Origin: Bacteroides sp.
GTDB taxonomy: Bacteria > Bacteroidota > Bacteroidia > Bacteroidales > Bacteroidaceae
Direction of reading: 5' to 3'
DNA length: 6,049 bases
NCBI GenBank assembly: GCA_030529405.1
Contig: JAUMWZ010000100.1
Location: forward strand, 1-6,049
Shown here: piece after piece, positions 1-6,049 of the stretch
How the letters are laid out: each line of letters begins with the position of its first letter
How positions within the stretch are numbered: position 1 is the stretch's first letter
The notes under the pieces: generated by a model
Databases searched by the model: none
What the model saw: only the letters and a program-made list of their open reading frames with translations
Told to the model about the DNA's origin: nothing
Program-made: the position numbers and the translations under genes

Positions 1-653
1 CCGCTTGGAGAAAGATTTACAGATGTAACCTTCTTGTTGTAGATAGTGCCATATATTGTAAGTCTTTTCTTAAGTTCTGCATCTATAGTGAATTGTACGT
101 TGTCTTCTTTGTTACTTTTGTCTACTTCTGCTTTTATGTAGGGAGGCATCTTGTCTTCTGGAGTAACGAAAATTTTGAAAACTAACTCGTATGCCTGTTC
201 TGGCTCAGTAGAAAAAGCTATATCTCTGTTAGATGAGGCAGAGATACTGTCTTCTGCTGTGTTTTTAAGTTGCATAGAGTATCCGTTCATAAAGGCTTCC
301 CAACGGTTTGGAGATACTACCTTTATGTTTCCGCTAGAGAACTTATCTGCTCTAATGCTTGTTTTTACAAGGTAGAAAGCATATTTGTTTTCTAACTTGT
401 TTAGCTTTAATACACCTGCAGTGTCTGTTTCCATCAGAGTAAATTCCTTGTCGTCAGCAAACAGATTGATGTCTGTGCGTTGAAGGTTATTAACATTGAA
501 TGTTGCACCTTTGTTGTTCAGACTGTCAGTTAATACTGGCATCTTTACCTCTTTTGGTTTGCTCACATAGAATTTTGTTATTCTTTGCTGTGCGTCTGAA
601 TATACAGACGTCGTGAGGACTAATGCCGCAGCAATAAAAAGTTTAAGTTTCAT
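1..653 (-). CDS. Secreted protein, N-terminal part; probable S9-family (prolyl oligopeptidase-like) peptidase, truncated by window edge
   Basis: The ATG at 653 opens 217 whole codons that run off the left edge, so only the N-terminus is visible. Residues 1-21 form a clear signal peptide: MKLK, a hydrophobic stretch (LFIAAALVLTTSVY), then a signal peptidase I-type site S-D-A before QQ. The product is therefore exported, probably to the periplasm. Residues 22-205 look like a beta-rich accessory domain without catalytic motifs. The visible end reads VTSVNLSPS followed by G (209-218), which resembles the 'V..v.lSPdGk' opening blade of the beta-propeller in S9 peptidases (prolyl oligopeptidase / DPP IV type). 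The whole N-terminal layout resembles long S9 peptidases of Bacteroides as I remember them. The catalytic Ser-Asp-His triad would lie outside the window, so the family call is tentative and another propeller protein is possible. The gene starts 14 bp after hydF with no Shine-Dalgarno sequence and no recognisable -7 box in front. It may be read through from the hyd operon, though no functional link is evident. Confidence 0.6.
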   Translation of the reverse strand, partial: MKLKLFIAAALVLTTSVYSDAQQRITKFYVSKPKEVKMPVLTDSLNNKGATFNVNNLQRTDINLFADDKEFTLMETDTAGVLKLNKLENKYAFYLVKTSIRADKFSSGNIKVVSPNRWEAFMNGYSMQLKNTAEDSISASSNRDIAFSTEPEQAYELVFKIFVTPEDKMPPYIKAEVDKSNKEDNVQFTIDAELKKRLTIYGTIYNKKVTSVNLSPS

Positions 654-661
654 AGGGTTGT

Positions 662-670
662 TTATTATTA
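662..670 (-). other. Triple tandem stop codon at the end of hydF
   Basis: The last hydF codon, TAC (Tyr404), is followed by TAA TAA TAA in the same frame. This leaves only 8 bp before the ATG of the next gene. The repeat would stop ribosomes tightly just before the downstream start. Confidence 0.8.
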
Positions 671-1882
671 GTATTTTATTTTGTCTAATATTCCAGTTAG
701 GTATGCTATTGCTATTCCGTAGTTAGTGATAGGTACTTTTTGAATCTTTACTTTCTCTACTCGGCTCAAAACATACTTTCTGTTGAACATACATGCTCCG
801 CAGTGTATAATCAAATCGTACACGGTCAAGTCGTCGGGGAAACTTGTGCCAGATACTATGTCTATGCTAATTCCCTCGCCAAATCTTTTGCGCAACATGT
901 TTGGTATCTTCACTCTACCTATATCTTCTGTTTGAGGTGCATGAGTGCAAGCCTCTGCAATTAGTATCTTAGAACGTTCGTTTATCTTTTCAAAATGCTT
1001 TGCTCCTTGAACAAATAGCTCTATATCCCCTTTGTATGCTGCAAAAAGCACAGAAAAAGAGGTTAGAAGTGATTGCTCAGGCTTCATTTCATAAACTTGC
1101 TTGAATACTTGCGAGTCTGTTATTATAAGTTTGGGTGGATTTTTTAGTGAGTTGAGTGCATTTGCCAACTTGTCTGTTGTGCAAGATATGATGACACACT
1201 TCTTGTCCAAAAGCTCTCTTATTGTCTGTACTTGTGGCAATATAAGTCTTCCTTTTGGTGCTTGTATGTCTTGTGGCATAACCAGAAGCACGGTGTCATC
1301 TTCTTTTACCAACCCTCTGGTTATGCTTTGCTGACCGTAGTCTTCTGGTATGTTTTGAAGAATGGCATTGTGTATTTCCTCGATACCTATTCTTTGTTTT
1401 GAACTAATCTTTATTGGGCTTAGTCCTAAAGTCTTTTTTATTAAGTTCTCAACAGTGTCTGTTTCAGAAACAGTGTCTATCTTGTTAAGAACCAATATTG
1501 TAGGAGTCTTACTTTTCTTTATGTTTGTAATCCATTCTTTCTCTTGTTTTAGTGGATTATCACTAAGTAAGTCTTGGTCGTCTGCCGATATAACTACAAT
1601 TGCAATATCTGTTTTTTCTATTGCTCGTCTTGTCTTTTCAACTCTTAGGTTTCCTATTTCTGTGTTGTCGTCAAAGCCTGCCGTGTCAGTGAAAACTACT
1701 GCACCTATCTTTGGCAACTCCATGGCTTTGTTCACAGAGTCTGTAGTTGTTCCTTTGTAGTCAGAAACAATTGCTACTTCTTGATTGGTTATGGCATTTA
1801 TCAGTGATGATTTTCCACTGTTTGTTTTGCCTATAATTGTAATATGTAGCCTTTCAGAATTGGCAACATTGCTTAGACTCAT
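668..1882 (-). CDS. hydF: HydF, [FeFe]-hydrogenase H-cluster maturation GTPase / scaffold
   Basis: HydF is the cytoplasmic GTPase scaffold that carries the assembled 2Fe precursor and delivers it to apo-hydrogenase. At 404 residues it has the usual family length. The N-terminal Ras/Era-like G domain shows G1 GKTNSGKS (18-25), a G2 threonine in GTTTD (44-48), G3 DTAG (66-69), G4 NKID (133-136) and a G5-like SSK (160-162). A dimerisation domain follows. The C-terminal cluster-binding domain has C312-x-H314 and then H360-C361-x-x-C364, which is the HydF signature CxH...HCxxC for a [4Fe-4S] cluster. These metal ligands separate it from the Era and Der/EngA GTPases. It begins 20 bp after hydG and is the last hyd gene of the operon. 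No strong ribosome-binding site precedes it, as is usual in Bacteroidota. The frame ends with three consecutive in-frame TAA codons (662-670). No key residue is missing. Confidence 0.96.
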   Translation of the reverse strand: MSLSNVANSERLHITIIGKTNSGKSSLINAITNQEVAIVSDYKGTTTDSVNKAMELPKIGAVVFTDTAGFDDNTEIGNLRVEKTRRAIEKTDIAIVVISADDQDLLSDNPLKQEKEWITNIKKSKTPTILVLNKIDTVSETDTVENLIKKTLGLSPIKISSKQRIGIEEIHNAILQNIPEDYGQQSITRGLVKEDDTVLLVMPQDIQAPKGRLILPQVQTIRELLDKKCVIISCTTDKLANALNSLKNPPKLIITDSQVFKQVYEMKPEQSLLTSFSVLFAAYKGDIELFVQGAKHFEKINERSKILIAEACTHAPQTEDIGRVKIPNMLRKRFGEGISIDIVSGTSFPDDLTVYDLIIHCGACMFNRKYVLSRVEKVKIQKVPITNYGIAIAYLTGILDKIKY

Positions 1883-1902
1883 ACGAACAAAAGTTTATTA
1901 CG

Positions 1903-3327
1903 TCAAAATCTAAAGTCTCTTTTCCCTTTAGCTATTTCTATAATGTTTTTAATTGCTTTTTCTCTAATCTTTGGGTTAGGTATTAACGGCACATCTTTTT
2001 CTATCATGCTGTTACCCAGTTTTTTTGTCTCTTCCGATGCGTAGTCTTCAAGATATTCTTTCAAGGTCATCAGTGCATTCGGGCCACAACAGTTAGCTAT
2101 CTGTCCCGACTTAACCAATGCCATAAACCTATCTCCCGTTCTTCCCTCCCTGTAGCAAGCAGTACAGAAACTTGGAACATGTCCTAACTTGAGCAACCAC
2201 TGTACAATCTCGTCAAGCGTTCTTGTGTCGCTCAAATCGAATTGTGCAGAGTTATCTTCAGGAATATCTTCGTGGTATCCGCCAACAGTAGTCTTTGAAC
2301 CTCCACTCAACTGTGAAACTCCTAGCTCTAATACTCTTTCACGAGATTTCTGAGACTCTCTTGTCGATATAATCATACCCGTGTAAGGCACAGTCAATCT
2401 GATTATAGCAACAATCTTTGCAAAGATATCATCAGATATTGCATTTTCAAAGTCTGAAGCGTTAATATTGTCTGCTGAACATATTCTAGGTACACTTATC
2501 GTGTGAGGTCCAACTCCAAAACGAGCCTCTAAGTGTTCGGCGTGCATCAATAAGCCAACGAAGTCATACTTATATGTATTCAAACCAAACAATACTCCTA
2601 ATCCCACATCGTCAATTCCTGCCTCCATTGCTCTGTCCATTGCCTCTGTGTGATATATATAATCGCTCTTAGGGCCAGTAGGGTGAAGTTTCTCGTAGTT
2701 TTCTCTGTGATAAGTTTCTTGGAAAAGAATGTATGTTCCTATTCCTGCATCGTTTAGTTTCTTATAGTTCTCTACTGTTGTAGCAGCTATATTAACATTG
2801 ACACGTCTGATAGCACCGTTCTTATGTTTAATGCTGTATATTGTCTTGATAGACTCTAATATATATTCTATAGAGTTTATTTTAGGGTGTTCTCCAGCTT
2901 CTAGAGCCAACCTCTTGTGTCCCATATCTTGAAGTGCAACTACTTCTTTTATTATCTCCTCTTGAGTTAGTTTTCTTCTTGTGATAGTTTTATTTTTTGC
3001 GTGATATGGGCAGTATACGCAACCGTTTATGCAATAATTAGAAAGATATAAGGGAGCAAACATAACTATTCTGTTACCATAGAACTTCTCCTTTATCTCT
3101 TTAGCCAAAGAAAACATTTTTTCTATGAGTTCTTTGTCTTCACACTCCAATAATATAGCCGCCTCTCTGTGGTCAATGCCTTTGCATAGTCTGGCTTTTT
3201 CTATAATACGGTTTATTTCTTCTTTATTGTTTTTGTTCTTTTGTGCGTATTCTATTGTCGATAGAATCTCTTCGTGATTGATAAACTCTTCTGCTTTGTC
3301 AGAATCTACTTTATAGTCTACTTTCAT
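1903..3327 (-). CDS. hydG: HydG, radical-SAM tyrosine lyase for H-cluster CO/CN- synthesis
   Basis: HydG cleaves L-tyrosine with S-adenosylmethionine, releasing p-cresol and building an Fe(CO)2(CN)-cysteine synthon for the hydrogenase active site. The protein has 474 residues, normal for the family. The radical-SAM cluster motif CX3CX2C is at C99, C103 and C106, in the context SNYCINGCVYCPYH. A TIM-barrel core follows, including GPHTISVPR (273-281); its His275 matches, from memory, the histidine that binds the labile 'dangler' iron. The C-terminal auxiliary cluster motif CX2CX22C is at C388, C391 and C414, in CTACYREGRTGDRFM...NCCGPNALMTLKEY. This C-terminal motif excludes ThiH, the closest relative, which lacks it. 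C413 sits next to C414; spacing favours C414 as the ligand. The gene lies 6 bp after hydE and 20 bp before hydF, so it is almost certainly cotranscribed and translated with them. Confidence 0.97.
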   Translation of the reverse strand: MKVDYKVDSDKAEEFINHEEILSTIEYAQKNKNNKEEINRIIEKARLCKGIDHREAAILLECEDKELIEKMFSLAKEIKEKFYGNRIVMFAPLYLSNYCINGCVYCPYHAKNKTITRRKLTQEEIIKEVVALQDMGHKRLALEAGEHPKINSIEYILESIKTIYSIKHKNGAIRRVNVNIAATTVENYKKLNDAGIGTYILFQETYHRENYEKLHPTGPKSDYIYHTEAMDRAMEAGIDDVGLGVLFGLNTYKYDFVGLLMHAEHLEARFGVGPHTISVPRICSADNINASDFENAISDDIFAKIVAIIRLTVPYTGMIISTRESQKSRERVLELGVSQLSGGSKTTVGGYHEDIPEDNSAQFDLSDTRTLDEIVQWLLKLGHVPSFCTACYREGRTGDRFMALVKSGQIANCCGPNALMTLKEYLEDYASEETKKLGNSMIEKDVPLIPNPKIREKAIKNIIEIAKGKRDFRF

Positions 3328-3333
3328 CTTGTT

Positions 3334-4371
3334 TTATTTTACAAAATCTCCTCTTTCTAATGAAATTTCGTATCCGATAGCATTGAGTTGTTTTTGTAGT
3401 ATCATTAGTCCTTCTGCCGACTCTGCTCCTAAGGCGGCTTTGTCGTTGTAGAGTGAATACTTCTTTCTGTCTTTTTGGGGCGAAAGATTAGGCATAACAA
3501 CATTTGCTCCAGATAGAATTCCCTGTTCTCTTCCTTTACTGTCAAGCGTAGCCAAAGCCGTTGTAGATGGAATAAGTGCTTTGGGGTGCATTATTCTAAA
3601 TATAGACAATAGTAGTAGCGTTAATTCTAATTTCCCGCTTTGTTCATTAGCAAAAGGTGTGTCCTTATGAGGTAAGAACGGACCCATACCTATCATCTCC
3701 GGCTTTAATCTTTCTATAAAACGTATATCTTGTATAATATGTTCGGTAGTTTGCCCTGGTGTTCCCACCATTATTCCTGTTCCAGTCTGGAAACCTATGT
3801 CTTTTAAGATTTTTAAGCAGTCCAACCTGTTTTCTATCGACATAGATTTTGGGTGTAAGATGTGGTAATGTTCCTTATTAAACGTTTCATGTCGGAGCAG
3901 ATATCTGTTTGCCCCGACATTATAAAAACGTTGATATGCTTCTTTTGAGCGTTCTCCTAAGGATAGAGTTATAGCGCAGTCGCTGAATTTATCTCTTATT
4001 TCTCTGACTACTTCCTCGATAAAGTCGTCGTCAAATCTTCTGTCTTCGCCTCCTTGCAATACGAATGTTCTCATGCCAAGTATGTATCCTTGTTCGCAAC
4101 ATTCAAGTATTGTTTCTTTATCAAGTCTGTATCGTTCGACTTTGGGGTTACCACTTCTTATTCCGCAATAGTAGCAGTTGTTTTTGCAGTAGTTGCTTAC
4201 TTCTATCAGCCCTCTTATAAAGATTTTGTTTCCGAAGTTCTCAACTGCTATTTCTCTTGCTTTATTGTTGATGTAGTTTAATGTTTCCTTGTCGCACTGT
4301 GTTAGTAACAGTCTAAATTCATCGTCGTTGAGTGTCTTCTGTTTAAGGAAGTTCTCGACCAACTGTCTCAT
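3334..4371 (-). CDS. hydE: HydE, radical-SAM maturase of the [FeFe]-hydrogenase H-cluster
   Basis: HydE is a radical-SAM enzyme related to biotin synthase. It acts after HydG on the Fe(CO)2(CN)-cysteine synthon, on the way to the 2Fe subcluster. The 345 residues match the family length. Visible motifs are the SAM-cluster CX3CX2C at C62, C66 and C69 (YCKNNCYYCGIRSGN), the SAM-binding QGGED (106-110), RYLLRHETFN (156-165), GTGIMVGTPGQT (197-208) and GMGPFLPHKDTPF (228-240). The second cluster site described in Thermotoga maritima HydE (cysteines near 311-322) is absent: the equivalent stretch KYSLYNDKAALGAESAEGL has no cysteine, and none occurs after C185. That site is known to be dispensable. 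The start at 4371 lies inside the end of hydA and gives a 29-bp overlap. An A/G-rich stretch (AGGAAAAAGAAAAG, 4378-4391) just upstream may help initiation. The overlap suggests translational coupling. BioB or PylB are less likely given the hydA and hydG neighbours. Confidence 0.96.
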   Translation of the reverse strand: MRQLVENFLKQKTLNDDEFRLLLTQCDKETLNYINNKAREIAVENFGNKIFIRGLIEVSNYCKNNCYYCGIRSGNPKVERYRLDKETILECCEQGYILGMRTFVLQGGEDRRFDDDFIEEVVREIRDKFSDCAITLSLGERSKEAYQRFYNVGANRYLLRHETFNKEHYHILHPKSMSIENRLDCLKILKDIGFQTGTGIMVGTPGQTTEHIIQDIRFIERLKPEMIGMGPFLPHKDTPFANEQSGKLELTLLLLSIFRIMHPKALIPSTTALATLDSKGREQGILSGANVVMPNLSPQKDRKKYSLYNDKAALGAESAEGLMILQKQLNAIGYEISLERGDFVK

Positions 4372-5821
4372 ATGTTTCTTTTCTTTTTCCTAAGTCTTGC
4401 AGAAGTTGTTTCTTGCCCGACATGATGTCGTTGTGTGCTGTTGGTCCGGTTATACAACCACCCTCGCAAGCCATAACTTCTATAAATTGTGTTGGAGATT
4501 TGCCTGTTTTTGCCACTGTGCGTAGCAATGCTATGTTCTTTTTGTTTAGGTCTGCCACGTTCATAGCAGTGTATTTTTCAGCTTCTTTACCAAGATATGC
4601 TTGTACGGCACCCATAACTCCGCCCGCTTGTGCAAATCCGTGAGCTTCTTTCACAGATGTTTTCAGAACTGAATACTTAGGCGATTCTTTCACTTCTATG
4701 CCCATTCCTTCTAGTATGGCAGCTATTTCTTCGAATGTCCAAACATAGTCTACCGCCTCATCTCTTAATGCTTCTTTTCTTTTTGCTACACATGGTCCGA
4801 CGAAGACAATCTTAGCGTCAGGGTGTTGTTGCTTAGCCACGCGTGCAGCATAATACATTGGCGAACCAGTATGTGAAACGTATGGTTTCATGTCTGGTAT
4901 ATGTTTGTTCACAAGTTCTATGTATGACGGACAGCATGATGTTGTCATAAACTTCTGTCCTTCTTCGATTTTCTCTACAAGTTCGTGTGCTTCGTTGTAG
5001 ATAGTGTGCATTGCTCCTTCAGCCACTTCTATGATGTCGGCAAAACCTATTTGCTTGAACGCGCCATATACTTGTTCTATGTCTGCTTTGAATTGTCCAA
5101 GAATAGACGGAGCAGGTATAAGTATCATCTTTTCTCCTCTCTTTATGGCTTCAAGCACATCGAATGTTTGTGATATTTCGAATATTGCGCCGAACGGACA
5201 AGCGTTGATACACTTACCGCAGTAAATACATTTGCTTTCGTCAATCTTTTCTATTCCGTCTTCGTTCTTGCTGATTGCTTTCACAGGGCAAGCCTCTTCG
5301 CAAGGCACTGGTATATATACGATAGCGTGATAAGGACAGCTTTTGTGGCAGATACCACAGCTTATACATGTGTCGTGGTCAATCATTGCTTGTCCGTTCT
5401 TTTGGAATCTGATAGAGTCCTTTGGACAGTTCATGTAGCAACTACGTGCAACGCAACCTTTACATAGGTTACTGACCTCATAGTTTATTTGCACACACGA
5501 CGAGCATGCTTCGTCTATAACACACAAAAGGTTTTCTTTAGTTACTTCTTTTCTCTCTAATGCTCTTCTTGCATAGTCTGACAGTGGTGTTACTTCGTCT
5601 GTTTCGTCTTCCATGTCAAAGCCCAGCAGAGGGAAAGATTTGTATTTCCAAACTGCACGTTCTTTGTGTACGCAACAACGTCCCATGTGTTTAGACTTTC
5701 TTGGAGATAATTCAATCGGAAGTCTATCTATGTTCTCCACTAGCTCGCCATTTTTCCAGAGCTTAACCAAGTTTGCCAACAGCTTGTGTCGGACAATCAT
5801 AACATTATTTGTAAACGCCAT
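4343..5821 (-). CDS. hydA: Monomeric [FeFe]-hydrogenase, group B-like, with cysteine-rich ferredoxin-type N-terminal region
   Basis: This 492-residue cytoplasmic enzyme interconverts protons and H2. Its likely electron partner is ferredoxin, since no NAD-linked or membrane subunit is nearby. After an N-terminal extension (1-99, with CC at 49-50), residues 100-208 hold 17 cysteines for three or possibly four [4Fe-4S] clusters. These include C106/109, C120/123/128/132, C152/155/158/162 (CISCGICHKSCP), C174/178 and C198/201/204/208 (CIYCGKCINACP). The H-cluster domain has L1 TSCCPSY (294-300), L2 GPCVAKRKE (342-350) and L3 EVMACEGGCITG (448-459). By hand comparison with Clostridium pasteurianum CpI from memory, C297, C344, C452 and C456 hold the H-cluster, C296 is the proton-relay cysteine, and E277, E280 and S316 match its proton-path residues. 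Gly342 replaces the methionine of group A 'MPC', Tyr300 replaces Trp, and L3 lacks GGGQP. These changes fit group B, common in gut Bacteroidota. The start is supported by the promoter box 30 bp upstream. The symbol hydA is generic. Confidence 0.95.
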   Translation of the reverse strand: MAFTNNVMIVRHKLLANLVKLWKNGELVENIDRLPIELSPRKSKHMGRCCVHKERAVWKYKSFPLLGFDMEDETDEVTPLSDYARRALERKEVTKENLLCVIDEACSSCVQINYEVSNLCKGCVARSCYMNCPKDSIRFQKNGQAMIDHDTCISCGICHKSCPYHAIVYIPVPCEEACPVKAISKNEDGIEKIDESKCIYCGKCINACPFGAIFEISQTFDVLEAIKRGEKMILIPAPSILGQFKADIEQVYGAFKQIGFADIIEVAEGAMHTIYNEAHELVEKIEEGQKFMTTSCCPSYIELVNKHIPDMKPYVSHTGSPMYYAARVAKQQHPDAKIVFVGPCVAKRKEALRDEAVDYVWTFEEIAAILEGMGIEVKESPKYSVLKTSVKEAHGFAQAGGVMGAVQAYLGKEAEKYTAMNVADLNKKNIALLRTVAKTGKSPTQFIEVMACEGGCITGPTAHNDIMSGKKQLLQDLGKRKETYETVGRELP

Positions 5822-5851
5822 AAAAGTAAAAAGTGACTATTAAAATCGGCG

Positions 5852-5859
5852 CAAAAGTA
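5852..5859 (-). promoter_or_regulatory. Bacteroidota-type -7 promoter element of the hyd operon
   Basis: On the minus strand this reads TACTTTTG, a full match to the Bacteroidota -7 consensus TAnnTTTG used by their primary sigma factor. It ends 30 bp before the hydA ATG, which predicts transcription from about 5846 and a leader of roughly 25 nt without a Shine-Dalgarno sequence. No TTTG is found at the usual -33 spacing (about 19-21 bp upstream); that place is taken by an inverted repeat. The promoter may therefore be weak or activator-dependent, which is inference. Confidence 0.6.
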
Positions 5860-5872
5860 CCAATAATAACTG

Positions 5873-5887
5873 TATGTATGACACATA
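5873..5887. promoter_or_regulatory. Operator-like inverted repeat over the hyd -33 region
   Basis: The sequence TATGT-ATGAC-ACATA has perfect 5-bp inverted arms and a 5-bp spacer. Its centre (5880) falls about 34 bp upstream of the predicted transcription start, where a -33 element should be. The size and symmetry suit a dimeric regulator. It is not a clear match to FNR (TTGAT-N4-ATCAA) or to the Rex consensus. A 5-bp palindrome can arise by chance in AT-rich DNA, so confidence is low. Confidence 0.25.
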
Positions 5888-5940
5888 AAACTCTGCTTTA
5901 CTTGCAAAAAATACTTAAATAACTATCATTACGACATTTT

Positions 5941-6048
5941 CTAACCTCTTTCTCTCGTTTTACCCTCTTTGTTTATCTCTTTCTGCAAAGTTTCTTCTCT
6001 TTCAGGCTTGTTTTGTTGCACTTCCAAACAATATATTGTTGTCATCTC
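5941..6048 (-). CDS. Possible 3' end of an upstream gene, unidentified
   Basis: One minus-strand frame stays open from the right edge to a TAG at 5941-5943, 35 codons in all; the other two minus frames close within 16 codons. The encoded tail is strongly charged, with PEREETLQKEINKEGK and then TRERG at the C-terminus. The DNA is purine-rich on this strand, as the coding strands of the hyd genes are. It could be the C-terminal tail of a gene that begins outside the window. An ATG near the edge (6043-6045) means a 34-residue peptide is also possible. I recognise no family. The opposite strand is open here too because the sequence is pyrimidine-rich, so the coding call is tentative. Confidence 0.35.
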   Translation of the reverse strand, partial: EMTTIYCLEVQQNKPEREETLQKEINKEGKTRERG

Positions 6049-6049
6049 A

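Larger units (their letters stand above)
5822..5940. other. Intergenic region upstream of the hyd operon
   Basis: This 119-bp AT-rich stretch separates the possible upstream gene from hydA. It holds the -7 box and the inverted repeat listed separately. I see no GC-rich hairpin followed by a T-run on either strand, so no intrinsic terminator can be assigned. There is no tRNA or riboswitch-like structure. Confidence 0.6.

Noticed and set aside
151..375. 74-codon plus-strand open frame
   Set aside because: It is antisense to the secreted protein gene at 1-653, which has a convincing signal peptide and start. There is no support for a second gene here.
1362..1760. 132-codon plus-strand open frame
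   Set aside because: It lies wholly antisense to the hydF G domain, whose motifs are unmistakable. The translation is Ser/Phe/Val-rich, as expected of an antisense shadow.
4054..4281. 75-codon plus-strand open frame with a hydrophobic, membrane-like stretch
   Set aside because: It is antisense to the radical-SAM cluster region of hydE. The hydrophobicity follows from the complementary codons; there is no independent coding support.
5613..5843. 76-codon plus-strand open frame running past the hydA start
   Set aside because: It is antisense to the conserved hydA N-terminus, ends in the promoter region, and matches no family I know.
5816..5851. CGCC...GGCG pairing that could hide the hydA start codon in a hairpin
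   Set aside because: It has only 4 bp of stem with a 28-nt loop, and the upstream arm lies before the predicted transcription start, so it would not be in the mRNA.
5905..5921. ACTT...AAGT inverted arms near an A/T-run as a possible terminator
   Set aside because: The stem is about 4 bp, AT-rich and too weak; it lacks the GC-rich stem of an intrinsic terminator.
5878..5922. 14-codon plus-strand ORF (MTHKTLLYLQKILK)
   Set aside because: It is too short, has no ribosome-binding context, and overlaps the candidate operator. Nothing beyond the open frame supports it.

Overview
The window looks like chromosome of an anaerobic member of the Bacteroidota, most likely Bacteroidales. The evidence is low GC by eye, a Bacteroidota-type -7 promoter element (TACTTTTG) ahead of the main operon, start codons without Shine-Dalgarno sequences, and a hydrogenase whose sequence matches my recollection of the gut Bacteroides-type group B enzymes. 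The species cannot be named from the sequence.

All real genes lie on the minus strand and read from right to left. At the right edge (5941-6048) is an open frame that may be the 3' end of an upstream gene. A 119-bp intergenic region follows, with a promoter element and an operator-like inverted repeat. Then come four genes that form a complete [FeFe]-hydrogenase cassette: hydA (4343-5821, monomeric group B-like hydrogenase), hydE (3334-4371), hydG (1903-3327) and hydF (668-1882). After a further 14 bp, the first 217 codons of a secreted protein run off the left edge (1-653). It is tentatively an S9-family (prolyl oligopeptidase-like) peptidase. Junctions between the five genes are a 29-bp overlap, then gaps of 6, 20 and 14 bp. 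I see no terminator between them, so one polycistronic message is likely.

The genes act together as follows. HydG cleaves tyrosine to supply CO and CN- bound to an Fe-cysteine synthon. HydE, a second radical-SAM enzyme, processes that product. HydF is the GTPase scaffold on which the 2Fe subcluster is completed and from which it is handed to apo-HydA. HydA then exchanges electrons, probably with ferredoxin, to make or consume H2, as expected for fermentative redox balancing. The S9-like gene has no obvious functional link and may simply be co-transcribed.

I found no mobile element, CRISPR array, RNA gene or riboswitch. The cassette is a known type of system. The points worth a second look are divergent H-cluster motifs in HydA alongside a seemingly intact proton path, loss of the auxiliary cluster cysteines in HydE, the hydA/hydE overlap, and the inverted repeat placed over a poor -33 element.
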